Shown: positions 7,139 to 15,923 of the stretch, piece after piece
Position numbering within the stretch: position 1 is the stretch's first letter
How the letters are laid out: each line of letters opens with the position of its first letter
NCBI GenBank assembly: GCA_034421095.1
Contig: DAOUKR010000026.1
Location: forward strand, 196,720 to 260,719
Direction: 5' to 3'
DNA: 64,000 bases
From: JAGWBG01 sp034421095
GTDB lineage: Bacteria; Chloroflexota; Dehalococcoidia; Lucifugimonadales; JAGWBF01
Translations under genes and position numbers: made by a program
Notes under the pieces: model-generated
Told to the model about the DNA's origin: nothing
Seen by the model: only the letters and a program-made list of their open reading frames with translations
Database searches by the model: none

Positions 7139-7828
7139 GTGAAGGTAAAGGTGAACTTCTTCGCCCTGTACCGCGAGAGAGCAGGCCGAAGGCAGACGAC
7201 CCTGGACCTCAGTCCCGGCACCAACGTATCCCAGTTGGTAGACGAAGTCAGGCGTCTATTCCCTGACCTGGCCCCTCCTACAGTCAACATCGTAGTGGCC
7301 GTGAACACCGAATATGCCGAACCCGACATGGTGTTACATGATGGGGACGACCTAGCCCTCATACCACCCGTAAGTGGAGGTGAAAATATGATTGAGATTA
7401 CCCACCAGCCCCTTGAACCTGAGAGCGTCACCGCCAAGGTCCGGAAGGACACCAACGGCGCAGTGGTCACTTTCCTGGGGACTACCAGGCTGTTCGCCGA
7501 AGGGCAGAAGGTGCTCTACCTTGAGTATGAAGCCTATGAGGAGATGGCCCTGAAGGAGATGGAAAAGATACGCAAAGAGATATGCTCAGAGTGGGGCATT
7601 GAGGACATGGCCATCGCCCACCGCATAGGCCGGGTGGACATCGGGGAGATCAGCCTGGTGGTGGCGGTCGCCTCTCCCCACCGAAAAGAGGCCTTCTACG
7701 CCTGCCACCAAGCCGTAGACCTGCTCAAAGAGAAAGTGCCCATCTGGAAGAAGGAATTCTTTGAAGACGGCTACCACTGGGTGGCTTGCGAAGACCATGA
7801 GCATACCCTGGTCAGGAACACGCCGTGA
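7139..7828 (+). CDS. Molybdopterin synthase, MoaD-MoaE fusion
   Basis: 229 residues from GTG at 7139, preceded by GGAGG at 7129; ATG at 7115 is an alternative. Residues 1-81 are MoaD (VKVNFFALYRERAGR ... DDLALIPPVSGG), ending in the Gly80-Gly81 that carries the thiocarboxylate in free MoaD. Residues 84-229 are MoaE (MIEITHQPLEPESV, VVTFLGTTR, AIAHRIGRVDIGEISLVVAV, VPIWKKEFFEDGYHWV with the catalytic lysine). Molybdopterin synthase converts precursor Z (cPMP) to molybdopterin. In the fused MoaX of mycobacteria the chain is cut after the GG to free MoaD; the same would be needed here. The GGAGGT codons for Gly-Gly also form a ribosome binding site seven bases before ATG 7388, so MoaE could be made separately. 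Molybdenum-related genes recur at 18968, 25235, 26380 and 48877. Confidence 0.92.
   Translation: MKVKVNFFALYRERAGRRQTTLDLSPGTNVSQLVDEVRRLFPDLAPPTVNIVVAVNTEYAEPDMVLHDGDDLALIPPVSGGENMIEITHQPLEPESVTAKVRKDTNGAVVTFLGTTRLFAEGQKVLYLEYEAYEEMALKEMEKIRKEICSEWGIEDMAIAHRIGRVDIGEISLVVAVASPHRKEAFYACHQAVDLLKEKVPIWKKEFFEDGYHWVACEDHEHTLVRNTP
7388..7390 (+). promoter_or_regulatory. Internal start for separate MoaE
   Basis: In-frame ATG at codon 84 of the MoaD-MoaE fusion. It is preceded by GGAGGT (7376-7381), which is at once the Gly-Gly codon pair ending MoaD and an ideal ribosome binding site seven bases away. The following residues MIEITHQPL match a normal MoaE start. Confidence 0.5.
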
Positions 7829-7926
7829 CACATCTGGGACTTTCCTTTGTGTAACTTCGGGCGAACCTCCATACTCATGCCTGGGCGGGCCGGGGCCTGT
7901 CATTCCGAGTTTGACTTTCCCGCACA

Positions 7927-7954
7927 CGTCATTCCGGTGCAGGCCGGAATGACG
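7927..7954. repeat. Dispersed GTCATTCC-type palindrome
   Basis: Inverted repeat CGTCATTCCGG (7927-7937) and CCGGAATGACG (7944-7954) with a 6-base loop, after the moaD-moaE gene. It belongs to a family of short imperfect palindromes with this core at about 11.2, 14.5, 45.1 and 54.8 kb. It may serve as a transcription terminator. Confidence 0.7.
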
Positions 7955-8050
7955 GGGCGAATTCTTGAAAATCAGAGGACCCCGGATTTGCAACCCGTAA
8001 ACACTTGCCAGACAGCCAAAAATGCTGCATACTAGAGAGTGTAGATGAAT

Positions 8051-8170
8051 CCCTTGGTGGTTAGAGCGGGGTGGACCCACCCGTTCCCATCCCGAACACG
8101 GAAGTGAAACGCCCCAGCGCCGACGATACTGCCCGGGCAACTGAGTGGGAAAATAGGCCACCGCCGGGGG
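8051..8170 (+). rRNA. rrf: 5S ribosomal RNA, stand-alone
   Basis: 120 bases. It contains the conserved 5S core ACCCGTTCCCATCCCGAACA, then CGGAAGTGAAACGC, CCAGCGCCGA and ACTGAGTGGGAAAATAGG. The ends CCCTTGGTGG (8051-8060) and CCGCCGGGGG (8161-8170) pair over ten positions allowing G-U. No 23S or 16S sequence lies within the flanking kilobases: moaD-moaE is upstream and clpC downstream, so the gene is unlinked from the other rRNAs in this window. Confidence 0.95.
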
Positions 8171-8244
8171 ATTTTTCTTGAATCCGCCCTACAAATCGGA
8201 GAATTGGATGTACGCATACAGCACATACATCTCGCACCTGGGCT

Positions 8245-8296
8245 AAAGGGGGTGTCTTACTAGGTGAATCCTGTGAGTGTACCCCCTTTTCTTTTT
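8245..8296 (+). terminator. Intrinsic terminator after 5S rRNA
   Basis: AAAGGGGGT (8245-8253) pairs with ACCCCCTTT (8281-8289) around a 27-base loop, followed by TCTTTTT. It sits 75 bases past the 5S gene and before clpC. Confidence 0.7.
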
Positions 8297-8395
8297 GTCC
8301 AAGATATGCTAAAGTGGCTAACGTCAGGGCAGTTTGTTAAAATATTCACATACCACGGGCTCCGGCGAAGAGGTTGGTAAGCCGAAAGCCATACC

Positions 8396-8425
8396 TTTAC
8401 ATTGATTAAACGTCCAAACTATAAT
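8396..8425 (+). promoter_or_regulatory. Candidate sigma70-type promoter upstream of clpC
   Basis: TTTACA (8396-8401), 18-base spacer, TATAAT (8420-8425). It lies 218 bases before the clpC ATG. No clear CtsR-type direct-repeat operator was seen between it and the gene. Confidence 0.5.
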
Positions 8426-8643
8426 GGGAGTGTAGGGACCTTTCCCCAGATATGACTCCCAGGACACAATACCGGCGACGGGTTAATGGTTGGACACAGG
8501 GAACTCTAACATGGACCGTCTAGCGTCCTGGTGGCCCCCATCACTGGAAGAATAGAATGGGACCAAAGACCCTGGTAGTTAGACCTCGTCTGTAAAGACA
8601 GTTTGGCCCCTATTAACGCTCGCCGAATGAGGTGGTGCCTGAG

Positions 8644-11124
8644 ATGGGTAGCAGATTCGAGAAATTCTCCGAGAGGGCGCGCAGAGTGCTCTCCCTCGCA
8701 CAGGAAGAGGCGCAACGCTTTAATCACAACTATATCGGCACCGAGCATATATTGCTGGGACTGGTGCGTGAGACGGAGGGCGTAGCAGCACGAGTCCTTG
8801 CCAATCTCGGTGTAGACCTCGGCAAGGTGCGCTCCGCGGTGGAGTTCATAATAGGCCGTGGTGAGAGACCCGCCCAGGGAGAGATTGGGCTGACCCCCAG
8901 AGCCAAGAAGGTCGTCGAGCTAGCGGTAGATGAAGCCCGCCGCATGAACCACACCTATATCGGCACCGAACACCTGTTAATCGGCCTGCTCAGGGAAGGC
9001 GAGGGCGTGGCGGCCGGGGTGCTGGAGAGCTTGAGTGTTACCCTGGACAAGGTGCGCACGGAGACTCACCGCATCCTGAGCCAGAGTACGCCCACCACCC
9101 AGGGGGGAAGCCCCAGCGGCTCCCGCTCGACCACGCGTACCCCAACCCTGGACCAGCTTGGCATAGACTTGACTAGCGCGGCCAGGTCGGGAAAGCTGGA
9201 CCCGGTTATTGGACGTAACAAGGAGATTCAGAGGGTCATACAGATTCTCAGCCGCCGGACCAAGAACAACCCCGTGCTTATGGGCGAGCCTGGAGTGGGC
9301 AAAACTGCTATTGTGGAGGCCCTTGCCCAGAGAATCTCAGGAGGGGATATACCGGATACCCTCCAGGGAAAGCGCCTGGTCACCCTGGATATGGGTGCTC
9401 TGGTCGCCGGAACGAAATATCGGGGAGAGTTTGAAGAGCGTCTGAAGAAGGTCATTGAGGAGATTAAGAGTTCCGGTAACTGCGTCCTGTTTATAGATGA
9501 AATGCACACCATCGTGGGTGCCGGTGCAGCAGAAGGTGCCGTGGATGCTGCTAACATCCTCAAGCCCTCCCTGGCAAGGGGCGAAATTCAGTGTATTGGC
9601 GCCACCACAATGGATGACTATCGTAAGCACGTGGAGCGAGACCCGGCCCTGGAGCGCCGCTTTCAGCCTATCATAGTGGCCGAGCCTACCATAGAAGAAA
9701 CGGGCGAGATACTGCTGGGAATAAAAAACCGCTATGAGGAGCATCATGGCCTGGATATCACCGATGATGCCGTCAAGGCTGCGGCCAGCCTGTCAGCACG
9801 TTTCATAGCCGACCGGTTTCTGCCTGACAAAGCGATAGATCTCATAGACGAAGCAGGCTCCCGTGTACGTCTGAGGAACAGCACAACACCCCTCTCGGTC
9901 AAAGAAGTGTCCAAGCTCTTGGAAAATGTACGCAAAGAGAAGGACGAGGCCATCGCGTCCCAGCAGTATGAGTACGCTGCCGAGCTAAGGGAGCGGGAGT
10001 TGGGGCTGATGGAGCGTATGGAAGGTCTGGAGAGGGAATGGCAGCACGAGGAAGAAGAAAAAGAGCGGCCGGAGGTCACCAGCGATGACATAGCCGAGGT
10101 TGTCAGCATGTGGACTGGCATCCCGGTGACTCGTCTTGCCCTGGAAGAAACGGAGCGTCTCCTGCACATGGAGGAGGATATACACAAGCGCATCATCGGC
10201 CAGGAGGAGGCGATTGTAAGCATATCCAAGGCCGTGCGAAGGGCCAGGGCAGGTCTGAAAGACCAGAGGAGGCCCATCGGAGCCTTCATGTTCCTTGGTC
10301 CCACAGGCGTGGGCAAGACGGAGCTGGTAAGGGCTCTCTCCGAGTTCATGTTCGGTAGTGAAGAGAACATGGTGCGCCTTGATATGTCCGAGTTCCAGGA
10401 GAGACACACGGTAGCCAGACTCATAGGAGCGCCCCCGGGTTACATAGGATACGAGGAAGGGGGACAGCTTACGGAGGCGGTGCGGCGCAAGTCCTACTGC
10501 GCCATTCTCCTGGACGAGATTGAGAAAGCCCATCCCGAGGTGTTCAACATCCTCCTCCAGATATTCGATGATGGGCATCTCAGCGACGCCAAGGGTCGGA
10601 GGGTAGACTTCCGTAACTGCATCATCGTGATGACCAGCAACCTGGGTTCGGATCTCATCAAACGGGAGACGGCCCTGGGATTCTCTATCAAAACCGAAGA
10701 AGCCCAGACTGAGAAACAGGCCTACGAGCGCATGAAGGACAAGGTGTTAAACGAGGTCAGACGGTTCTTCCGGCCGGAGTTCCTGAACCGCATAGACGCA
10801 ACGGTAGTCTTCCATGCCCTTTCCCAGGACAACATCATATCCATCGTGGACCTTATGCTGGACCAGGTACGGAAAGAGTTGTCCGAGAAGAACATCACCC
10901 TGGAGGCCACCGAGGCAGCCAAAGAATACCTGGCTGAAAAGGGGTACGACCCCAACTTCGGTGCCAGGCCCTTGCGAAGGCTTATCCAGGACGTGGTAGA
11001 GGACAAGCTCTCGGAAGAGTTGCTGGGTGGACGGATGCAAAGCGGCGATACCGCAGTCCTCGACATTGAAGAGGGAGAGACCGTCATCCGTATCAAAGAA
11101 GTTGCAGCTTTACCATCTGCCTAG
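8644..11124 (+). CDS. clpC: AAA+ ATPase ClpC, Clp protease regulatory subunit
   Basis: 826 residues from ATG 8644 (GAGGTGG just upstream). Unfoldase that feeds substrates into the ClpP chamber. Two Clp-N repeats (about 1-145) contain the paired NHNYIGTEHILLGL and NHTYIGTEHLLIGL motifs. AAA module 1 has Walker A GEPGVGKT at about 214 and Walker B CVLFIDEMH. A UVR/M-domain stretch (EAIASQQYEYAAELRERE) marks it as ClpC rather than ClpA. AAA module 2 has GPTGVGKT at about 552, CAILLDEIEKAH and the D2-small C-terminal domain. All ATPase motifs are intact and length is normal. radA follows, a pairing also seen in Firmicutes, but here ctsR and mcsAB are absent. A 13-bp hairpin terminator closes the gene. 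Confidence 0.97.
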   Translation: MGSRFEKFSERARRVLSLAQEEAQRFNHNYIGTEHILLGLVRETEGVAARVLANLGVDLGKVRSAVEFIIGRGERPAQGEIGLTPRAKKVVELAVDEARRMNHTYIGTEHLLIGLLREGEGVAAGVLESLSVTLDKVRTETHRILSQSTPTTQGGSPSGSRSTTRTPTLDQLGIDLTSAARSGKLDPVIGRNKEIQRVIQILSRRTKNNPVLMGEPGVGKTAIVEALAQRISGGDIPDTLQGKRLVTLDMGALVAGTKYRGEFEERLKKVIEEIKSSGNCVLFIDEMHTIVGAGAAEGAVDAANILKPSLARGEIQCIGATTMDDYRKHVERDPALERRFQPIIVAEPTIEETGEILLGIKNRYEEHHGLDITDDAVKAAASLSARFIADRFLPDKAIDLIDEAGSRVRLRNSTTPLSVKEVSKLLENVRKEKDEAIASQQYEYAAELRERELGLMERMEGLEREWQHEEEEKERPEVTSDDIAEVVSMWTGIPVTRLALEETERLLHMEEDIHKRIIGQEEAIVSISKAVRRARAGLKDQRRPIGAFMFLGPTGVGKTELVRALSEFMFGSEENMVRLDMSEFQERHTVARLIGAPPGYIGYEEGGQLTEAVRRKSYCAILLDEIEKAHPEVFNILLQIFDDGHLSDAKGRRVDFRNCIIVMTSNLGSDLIKRETALGFSIKTEEAQTEKQAYERMKDKVLNEVRRFFRPEFLNRIDATVVFHALSQDNIISIVDLMLDQVRKELSEKNITLEATEAAKEYLAEKGYDPNFGARPLRRLIQDVVEDKLSEELLGGRMQSGDTAVLDIEEGETVIRIKEVAALPSA

Positions 11125-11159
11125 CACATCTAAGTAAGTCAACAGCGGGCAAGTGCCAA

Positions 11160-11191
11160 CAAGGAGGCTCCAGTCAAATGGAGCCTCCTTG
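11160..11191 (+). terminator. Terminator after clpC
   Basis: Perfect 13-bp stem, CAAGGAGGCTCCA (11160-11172) and TGGAGCCTCCTTG (11179-11191), loop GTCAAA, 36 bases after the clpC stop. No strong T run follows. Confidence 0.75.
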
Positions 11192-11224
11192 TGCTAAGAA
11201 AACCCTGCACAAGTCCTTCCCTCG

Positions 11225-11317
11225 TTGGAGACCTCTGCGCAACCATCATTCCGCCCCACACCCTAATCCTTTCCCCGTCATTCTGGCGAAAGGCCTGCCC
11301 CGTACTTGATACGGGGC
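11225..11317. repeat. Dispersed palindromic repeat, clpC-radA gap
   Basis: GGAGACCTCTGCGCAACC followed by ATCATTCCG is nearly identical to 14485-14512. Further on come CGTCATTCTGGCGAAAGGCC and a perfect 8-bp hairpin GCCCCGTA/TACGGGGC (11297-11317) followed by AAGAATCC. It is part of the GTCATTCC repeat family. The rest of the 426-base gap up to radA contains no convincing gene; a 12-base palindrome ATGTTCTAACAT at 11410 is the only other pattern noted. Confidence 0.6.
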
Positions 11318-11550
11318 AAGAATCCATGGGTGTTCCCCCTCCCCTTTGCGAGAGAAGGCGAGGGCGAGGGAGTGAAAGCCCCAACTGACAGTTGACAATC
11401 ATCAAACCTATGTTCTAACATGAAAAGCAAATAAAGTCAGCGGTGGGGGAAGGGCAGAGGGAACACCGTATGTCCACAGAACCGGGGCTGATTCGTTTCC
11501 AATAAACGAGTCCTCCCCCGCTAAACCCGGATTGGCGAGGTGCTTAAGAG

Positions 11551-12975
11551 TTGCCCAGAGAAAAAACCAGAACCGTCTTCCTCTGCCAGGCCTGTGGGCA
11601 CGAGAGTCCCAAGTGGATGGGCTTTTGTCCCTCCTGCGGGGATCAGTCGCCATTAGTGGAAGGACCTCGTAGCTCGCGTTCTACCCGGCAGGGATGGCTT
11701 GCCACTACATCGGAAAGCCCGCAGGAGCTTTCCCAGGTATCCTCCAATGAACAGAAACGCACTCCTCTAGCCTTTGGAGAGTTGAACAGGGTCCTGGGAG
11801 GCGGCATGGTGCCCGGATCGCTGGTGCTGATGGCAGGAGAGCCGGGAGTGGGGAAATCAACCCTTCTGCTCCAAACCGCTGGATATGTGGCTTCCACGGG
11901 TAGCAAGGTCCTCTACGTCAGCGGTGAGGAGTCGGCCCATCAAATCAAGCTGCGATCGGACAGGCTGGGGTTTTCAGGACAGGGGATTTACCTGCTGGCG
12001 GAAACGGACGTGGATGAGGTCGTACAGCACCTTGAGCACTCCCGGCCTGCGCTGGCTATAGTAGACTCCGTTCAAACCCTGTATACCCAGGATATACCGT
12101 CCGGACAGGGCAGCGTGGCCCAAGTCAGGGAGTGTGCCCTCAGGCTAATGCGATGGGCCAAGGCGAGGGCCGTGCCCCTTTTTGTCGCGGGGCACGTGAC
12201 CAAAGACGGTACCCTGGCCGGCCCTCGGGTGCTGGAGCACATGGTGGACGTGGTGCTCCACCTGGAGGGGGAGACCCTGAGCACCTACCGCATCCTCAGG
12301 GGTGATAAGAACCGCTTCGGGTCCACCAACGAGGTCGGGATATTCCAGATGGGGGGCAAAGGGCTGGAAGAGGTCCCGGACCCCTCCAGCGTGCTGCTGT
12401 CCCAGCACCGGAAGGAAGCCATAGGCTCCGCTATCGTGCCCATACTTGAGGGGAGCCGTCCCCTCCTTGTAGAGATTCAGGCCCTCACGTCTCCTTCTGT
12501 ACTGGCGGTGCCCAGGCGCATCGCCAACGGCATTGACTACAACAGGCTCCTCATGCTGACGGCGGTCCTGAGCAGACGTGTGGGGCTGAGCCTGTCCACC
12601 CAGGACATCATCGTAAATGTGGTGGGCGGACTAAGAATACGGGAGCCGGCCACCGATGTGGCAGTAGCCCTCGCAATCGCCTCCAGCCTGCGTAACACAC
12701 CATTGAGCCCGGGGATGGTAGGACTAGGAGAGGTGGGCTTGAGCGGCGAGCTACGCACGGTGCCCCAACTACAACGTCGGTTGAACGAAGCGTCACGACT
12801 GGGATTCCGCCGGTGTTTGCTCCCAAGCGCGACCGGGGAAGACGCCGGGGGAGCTGAGGGCATGGACCCAATCTTTTCGCCCACACTGTCGGATGCCCTG
12901 CAACGGTGTCTGCCCGGACGCAAGGTAAGCCAGACCTCAGACCCGCTGGATGAGTTCGTCGAAGAGCGAGTATGA
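11551..12975 (+). CDS. radA: DNA repair protein RadA (Sms)
   Basis: 474 residues. The likely start is TTG at 11551 (GAGG ten bases upstream); no better ATG precedes the zinc finger. RadA is a RecA-like branch-migration ATPase in recombinational repair. The order is classic: C4 zinc finger (CQACGHES..WMGFCPSCG), Walker A GEPGVGKST at about 96, the RadA-specific KNRFGSTNEVGIF motif at about 253, then a Lon-like C-terminal domain (SRPLLVEIQALTSPS, GLGEVGLSGELRTVPQ) that lacks proteolytic activity in studied members. Length is close to normal. It stands after clpC and before a cytochrome gene. Confidence 0.96.
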   Translation: MPREKTRTVFLCQACGHESPKWMGFCPSCGDQSPLVEGPRSSRSTRQGWLATTSESPQELSQVSSNEQKRTPLAFGELNRVLGGGMVPGSLVLMAGEPGVGKSTLLLQTAGYVASTGSKVLYVSGEESAHQIKLRSDRLGFSGQGIYLLAETDVDEVVQHLEHSRPALAIVDSVQTLYTQDIPSGQGSVAQVRECALRLMRWAKARAVPLFVAGHVTKDGTLAGPRVLEHMVDVVLHLEGETLSTYRILRGDKNRFGSTNEVGIFQMGGKGLEEVPDPSSVLLSQHRKEAIGSAIVPILEGSRPLLVEIQALTSPSVLAVPRRIANGIDYNRLLMLTAVLSRRVGLSLSTQDIIVNVVGGLRIREPATDVAVALAIASSLRNTPLSPGMVGLGEVGLSGELRTVPQLQRRLNEASRLGFRRCLLPSATGEDAGGAEGMDPIFSPTLSDALQRCLPGRKVSQTSDPLDEFVEERV

Positions 12976-13066
12976 TGCTATCGCCAACCTGGCTCCGACC
13001 GCTACTATATCGAGTCCTCCCGCCAAAAAGTTCCCAATCCAATATAGTACGCTTAGGACCACAGGT

Positions 13067-13579
13067 ATGAGGACTCCCCATTGGATTGCCTCAGTCACCA
13101 TACTTATACTCACCTCGGTCTTGTTGACCGCGTGCTCGTCTGAGACTGGCGAAGGTGTCTCTACACCCGGTATCGGTCCTACTCCGGGGGTTACTCCAAC
13201 TGGTCAGGAGTTATTCGCCGCGAATTGCTCTGTATGTCATGGCGTGGGTGGCGAGGGACAACCTGACTGGCATGTCAGGAAGGACGACGACACCCTGCCA
13301 CCGCCACCACTGAATGGTGACGGGCATACCTGGCACCACGCGGACGGTCTCTTGTACCGCATTGTCAGTCAAGGCGGGAAGATATTTGAAGACCCTGGAT
13401 ATCCGAGCTTCAAGAGCGCTATGCCGGCATTTGGCGACCGGCTCAGCCATGAAGAGATAATCGCAGTGCTCACATATGTTAAGAGCCTCTGGGGAGACAA
13501 GACCAAACGGGGTCTGTCCATCCGGGAGTCTCAGGTTTTGGTCAGCGATGGGGACCCATTCCCGTCAGATGGAGAGTAG
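13067..13579 (+). CDS. c-type cytochrome lipoprotein
   Basis: 170 residues from ATG 13067; the frame is open further upstream but MRTPHWIASVTILILTSV begins a proper lipoprotein signal peptide ending VLLTAC. After a Thr/Pro-rich linker comes a class I cytochrome c domain: GQELFAANCSVCHG with heme-binding C54-x-x-C57-H58, and the distal Met119 in SAMPAFGDRLSHEEIIAVLTYVKSLWG. The heme would sit outside the membrane, anchored by lipid. Electron partner unknown; no oxidase or bc1 genes are near. The ribosome binding site (ACAGG) is weak. Probably a single-gene unit. Confidence 0.88.
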   Translation: MRTPHWIASVTILILTSVLLTACSSETGEGVSTPGIGPTPGVTPTGQELFAANCSVCHGVGGEGQPDWHVRKDDDTLPPPPLNGDGHTWHHADGLLYRIVSQGGKIFEDPGYPSFKSAMPAFGDRLSHEEIIAVLTYVKSLWGDKTKRGLSIRESQVLVSDGDPFPSDGE

Positions 13580-14029
13580 CTACCAGCCGCTTGACAGGGC
13601 ACCTAAGTCGCGCTGGAACACCCTATGTCTGAGAACCTGTCTACAAAGTGACATCTCCCCTGGTGAGACCTTCGCCGGAATGACGGTTGGGGTATCGTCC
13701 TCATCTCAATCCATACGCCTTATGTCGCCTCCGGCCCTCCACTGACGCTGCTCCGTAGCCGCCAGCTCCCGATGCAGTCCTATCTGCCGACACTGGTTCC
13801 GTGCTCGCGTCGTATATAACTGGCGGTACCTTCATCGAGGGGCAGGTCAAGTATGATTTTGGTACGCCTGGTAGGCCTGAGCAGACCTTACTGCGAATTT
13901 CCCCTGGGAAGTCCCGATATAAGGGACCCCCAGAAGGTCCTCGCGAACCTCCGGCCCCCCTTCCTTGTCGGCGCTGCCGTCAGGGAGTACAATGTAGCGG
14001 TCAAGTTTTAATGATTCGAGGTGAGAGAT
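13580..14029. other. Intergenic region without recognisable gene
   Basis: 450 bases between the cytochrome and HbpS-like genes. It contains one GTCATTCC-family fragment (TTCGCCGGAATGACGG, 13672-13687). Short open frames here have no ribosome binding site or recognisable motifs. Nothing else supported. Confidence 0.5.
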
Positions 14030-14449
14030 ATGTATACCAAACCCATGCTGAGCCTTGACCAGTGCCTGGCTGCGATTAACGCCATGGTTGCGGACTTCAA
14101 CAAGGACCCCAACCGCCGCCCGGTAGATATGTCCATTGTGGATGATGCGGGAAACCTCCTCGCCTATGCCCGCATGGACAGGTGTATGCGGCCCTCTTTC
14201 GGTCAGAGGAAAGCATACACCGCTGCCATCAGGAGGATGGACTCCGTGGCCTTTGCCGAGTGGCTCAGCAGCCGGAACATGACCATCGAGAGCATAGGTG
14301 ACCCCAATTTGATAACCCTCCAGGGTGGGCTGGTTGTCGTCAACCCCAGTGACGGCATCATACTGGGAGGCATCGGGGTCGGCGGGTTGCCAACCGGCAA
14401 GGAGGACGAGGACATCGCCAGGGCCGGCCTTGCGGCCCTGAACCTGTAA
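14030..14449 (+). CDS. HbpS/GlcG-like (DUF336) protein, copy 2
   Basis: 139 residues from ATG 14030 behind GAGGTGAGAG. Paralogue of the gene at 5457: MYTKPMLSLDQCLAAINAMV against MYNKAQLSLDQCRAAIKAMI, the same VDMSIVDDAGNLLAYARMD block and GLVVVNPSDGIILGGIGVGG near the end. One central segment is shorter (RCMRPSFGQRKAYTAAIRRMDS). Family members bind heme or help catabolic enzymes handle ligands; the role here is not known. It is convergent with the epoxide hydrolase gene, with a GTCATTCC palindrome between them. Confidence 0.82.
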   Translation: MYTKPMLSLDQCLAAINAMVADFNKDPNRRPVDMSIVDDAGNLLAYARMDRCMRPSFGQRKAYTAAIRRMDSVAFAEWLSSRNMTIESIGDPNLITLQGGLVVVNPSDGIILGGIGVGGLPTGKEDEDIARAGLAALNL

Positions 14450-14484
14450 GTAAGGGGATGGGCTGGATCGCCTTTGTGAACACC

Positions 14485-14543
14485 GGAGACCTTTGCGCAA
14501 CCGTCATTCCGGCCTCTGGACTCCTGCTTTCCCAGGAGTGACG
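14485..14543. repeat. Dispersed palindromic repeat between convergent genes
   Basis: GGAGACCTTTGCGCAACC followed by GTCATTCCG repeats the sequence at 11225. The element closes with AGGAGTGACG (14534-14543), giving CGTCATTCC...GGAGTGACG ends. It probably terminates both the HbpS-like and epoxide hydrolase transcripts. Confidence 0.6.
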
Positions 14544-14549
14544 AGTGCG

Positions 14550-15710
14550 TTACCCTCGCAGGTCTCTGAAGAAGGCGCGCATGTCCTCCACCAGTAGCTC
14601 CGGCTCCTCCATGGCTGGGAAGTGGCCTCCCCTTGGCATCTCCGTCCATCGCTGTATGTTGTGGGAGCGCTCGGACCACTCCCGGGGTACCTGTACCTGG
14701 TCTTTTGGGAAACGGGCCACAGCAGACGGGGCCTGGACCCGTTCTCCCTGGGCCAGAGACCAAGAGGAAAAGCTGTTGCGGGACTCGTAGTAGAGCCTTG
14801 TGGCGGAGTTGATGGTCTGGGTCGCCCAGTAGATGGTGAGGTTGGTCAGAAGCTCGTCCTTGGTGAAGCGCCTCTCCACGTCGCCATCGCAGTCGCTCCA
14901 GGTCCGAAACTTCTCCATAATCCAGGCTGCCAGGCCCGCCGGGGAGTCGTTCAGGCCGTAGCAGAGGGTCTGGGGCTTGGTCTGCTGAATATGGAAATAC
15001 CCTTGCTCATCCTGACGCCACTTTTCCTGCTCTTCCAGGTAAACCCTCTCCCTCTCGGACAACTCTCGTGACCCCGGGCCCAGGTAGGGTCGAGCGCCGC
15101 CGGCCCCGGTGGCGTGAATGCCTATCACCCGGTCCGGGTGATAGGTGTATCCCAGCCAGGACGTAATCAGCACACCCCAGTCGCTGCCATGGGCGACGAA
15201 ACGTTTGTACCCCAGCCCGTTCATAAGTTCCACCCACAGGTCTGCGATTTGGCGGAAGTCCATCCCTCGCTGAGTGGTTAGGTCCGAGAACCCGTATCCG
15301 GGTAGGGACGGGACCACCACGTCGAAGGAGTCCGCCGGGTCACCTCCGTGGCCGGCCGGGTCGGTGAGCAGGGGTATGACTTTCAATATTTCGAAGAAGG
15401 TGCTGGGCCATCCGTGGCTTATGATGAGAGGTAGGGGGTTGGGTCCCTTGCCCCGCTCGTGGATGAAATGGATACCCAGGCCGTCCACGTTGGTGCGAAA
15501 GTGACTGTAGGCGTTGATAGCCTCCTCCTGGGCACGCCAGTCGAACCCCGTGCGCCAGTACTCCACAAGCTCCTTGATATAGGCCAGGTTTGAGCCGTAG
15601 TCCCAGCCCGAGTCGGCAATCTCGTCGGGCCAACGGGTACGGGCCAGACGCTCTCGCAGGTCTTCAAGAACCTCTTCCTGGATGTGTATTTCGAAGGGCT
15701 GCACGTCCAT
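14550..15710 (-). CDS. Epoxide hydrolase (EHN-domain alpha/beta hydrolase)
   Basis: 386 residues from ATG 15710 (GAGGAGG nine bases upstream; the longer open frame lacks this). The N-terminal EHN lid domain (about 1-110: PFEIHIQEEVLEDLRERLAR, TRWPDEIADSGWDYG) is characteristic of microsomal-type epoxide hydrolases. The core has oxyanion-hole HGWP, nucleophile Asp177 in AHGSDWGV, and the C-terminal His in PRGGHFPAMEEPE. The enzyme opens epoxides to diols through an alkyl-enzyme intermediate. Length matches the family. It fits a catabolic neighbourhood with an amidohydrolase divergent at 15924. Soluble, cytoplasmic. Confidence 0.92.
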   Translation of the reverse strand: MDVQPFEIHIQEEVLEDLRERLARTRWPDEIADSGWDYGSNLAYIKELVEYWRTGFDWRAQEEAINAYSHFRTNVDGLGIHFIHERGKGPNPLPLIISHGWPSTFFEILKVIPLLTDPAGHGGDPADSFDVVVPSLPGYGFSDLTTQRGMDFRQIADLWVELMNGLGYKRFVAHGSDWGVLITSWLGYTYHPDRVIGIHATGAGGARPYLGPGSRELSERERVYLEEQEKWRQDEQGYFHIQQTKPQTLCYGLNDSPAGLAAWIMEKFRTWSDCDGDVERRFTKDELLTNLTIYWATQTINSATRLYYESRNSFSSWSLAQGERVQAPSAVARFPKDQVQVPREWSERSHNIQRWTEMPRGGHFPAMEEPELLVEDMRAFFRDLRG

Positions 15711-15923
15711 ATCTGTAGTCCTCCTCGATAACGTAGCTGGTAATAGTTTAGCAGAGAAAGGGTGTGCCATGTAGGGGCGGGTTTCAAGCTCGCCCTTGCT
15801 TGACGGTACTTGAATGCGCCACTACAATTTCTTTGCCAGGGCATGGCTCTGGAGTTCAACCCCAGGGGCCTGTAGCAGAGTACAGGCTCCCTGATACTAT
15901 TTGGAAACTCAGGAGGACCAGGA

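Noticed and set aside
15780..15900. tRNA-like T-arm (CTGGAGTTCAACCCCAG)
   Set aside because: No acceptor stem, anticodon arm or D-arm can be built around it.
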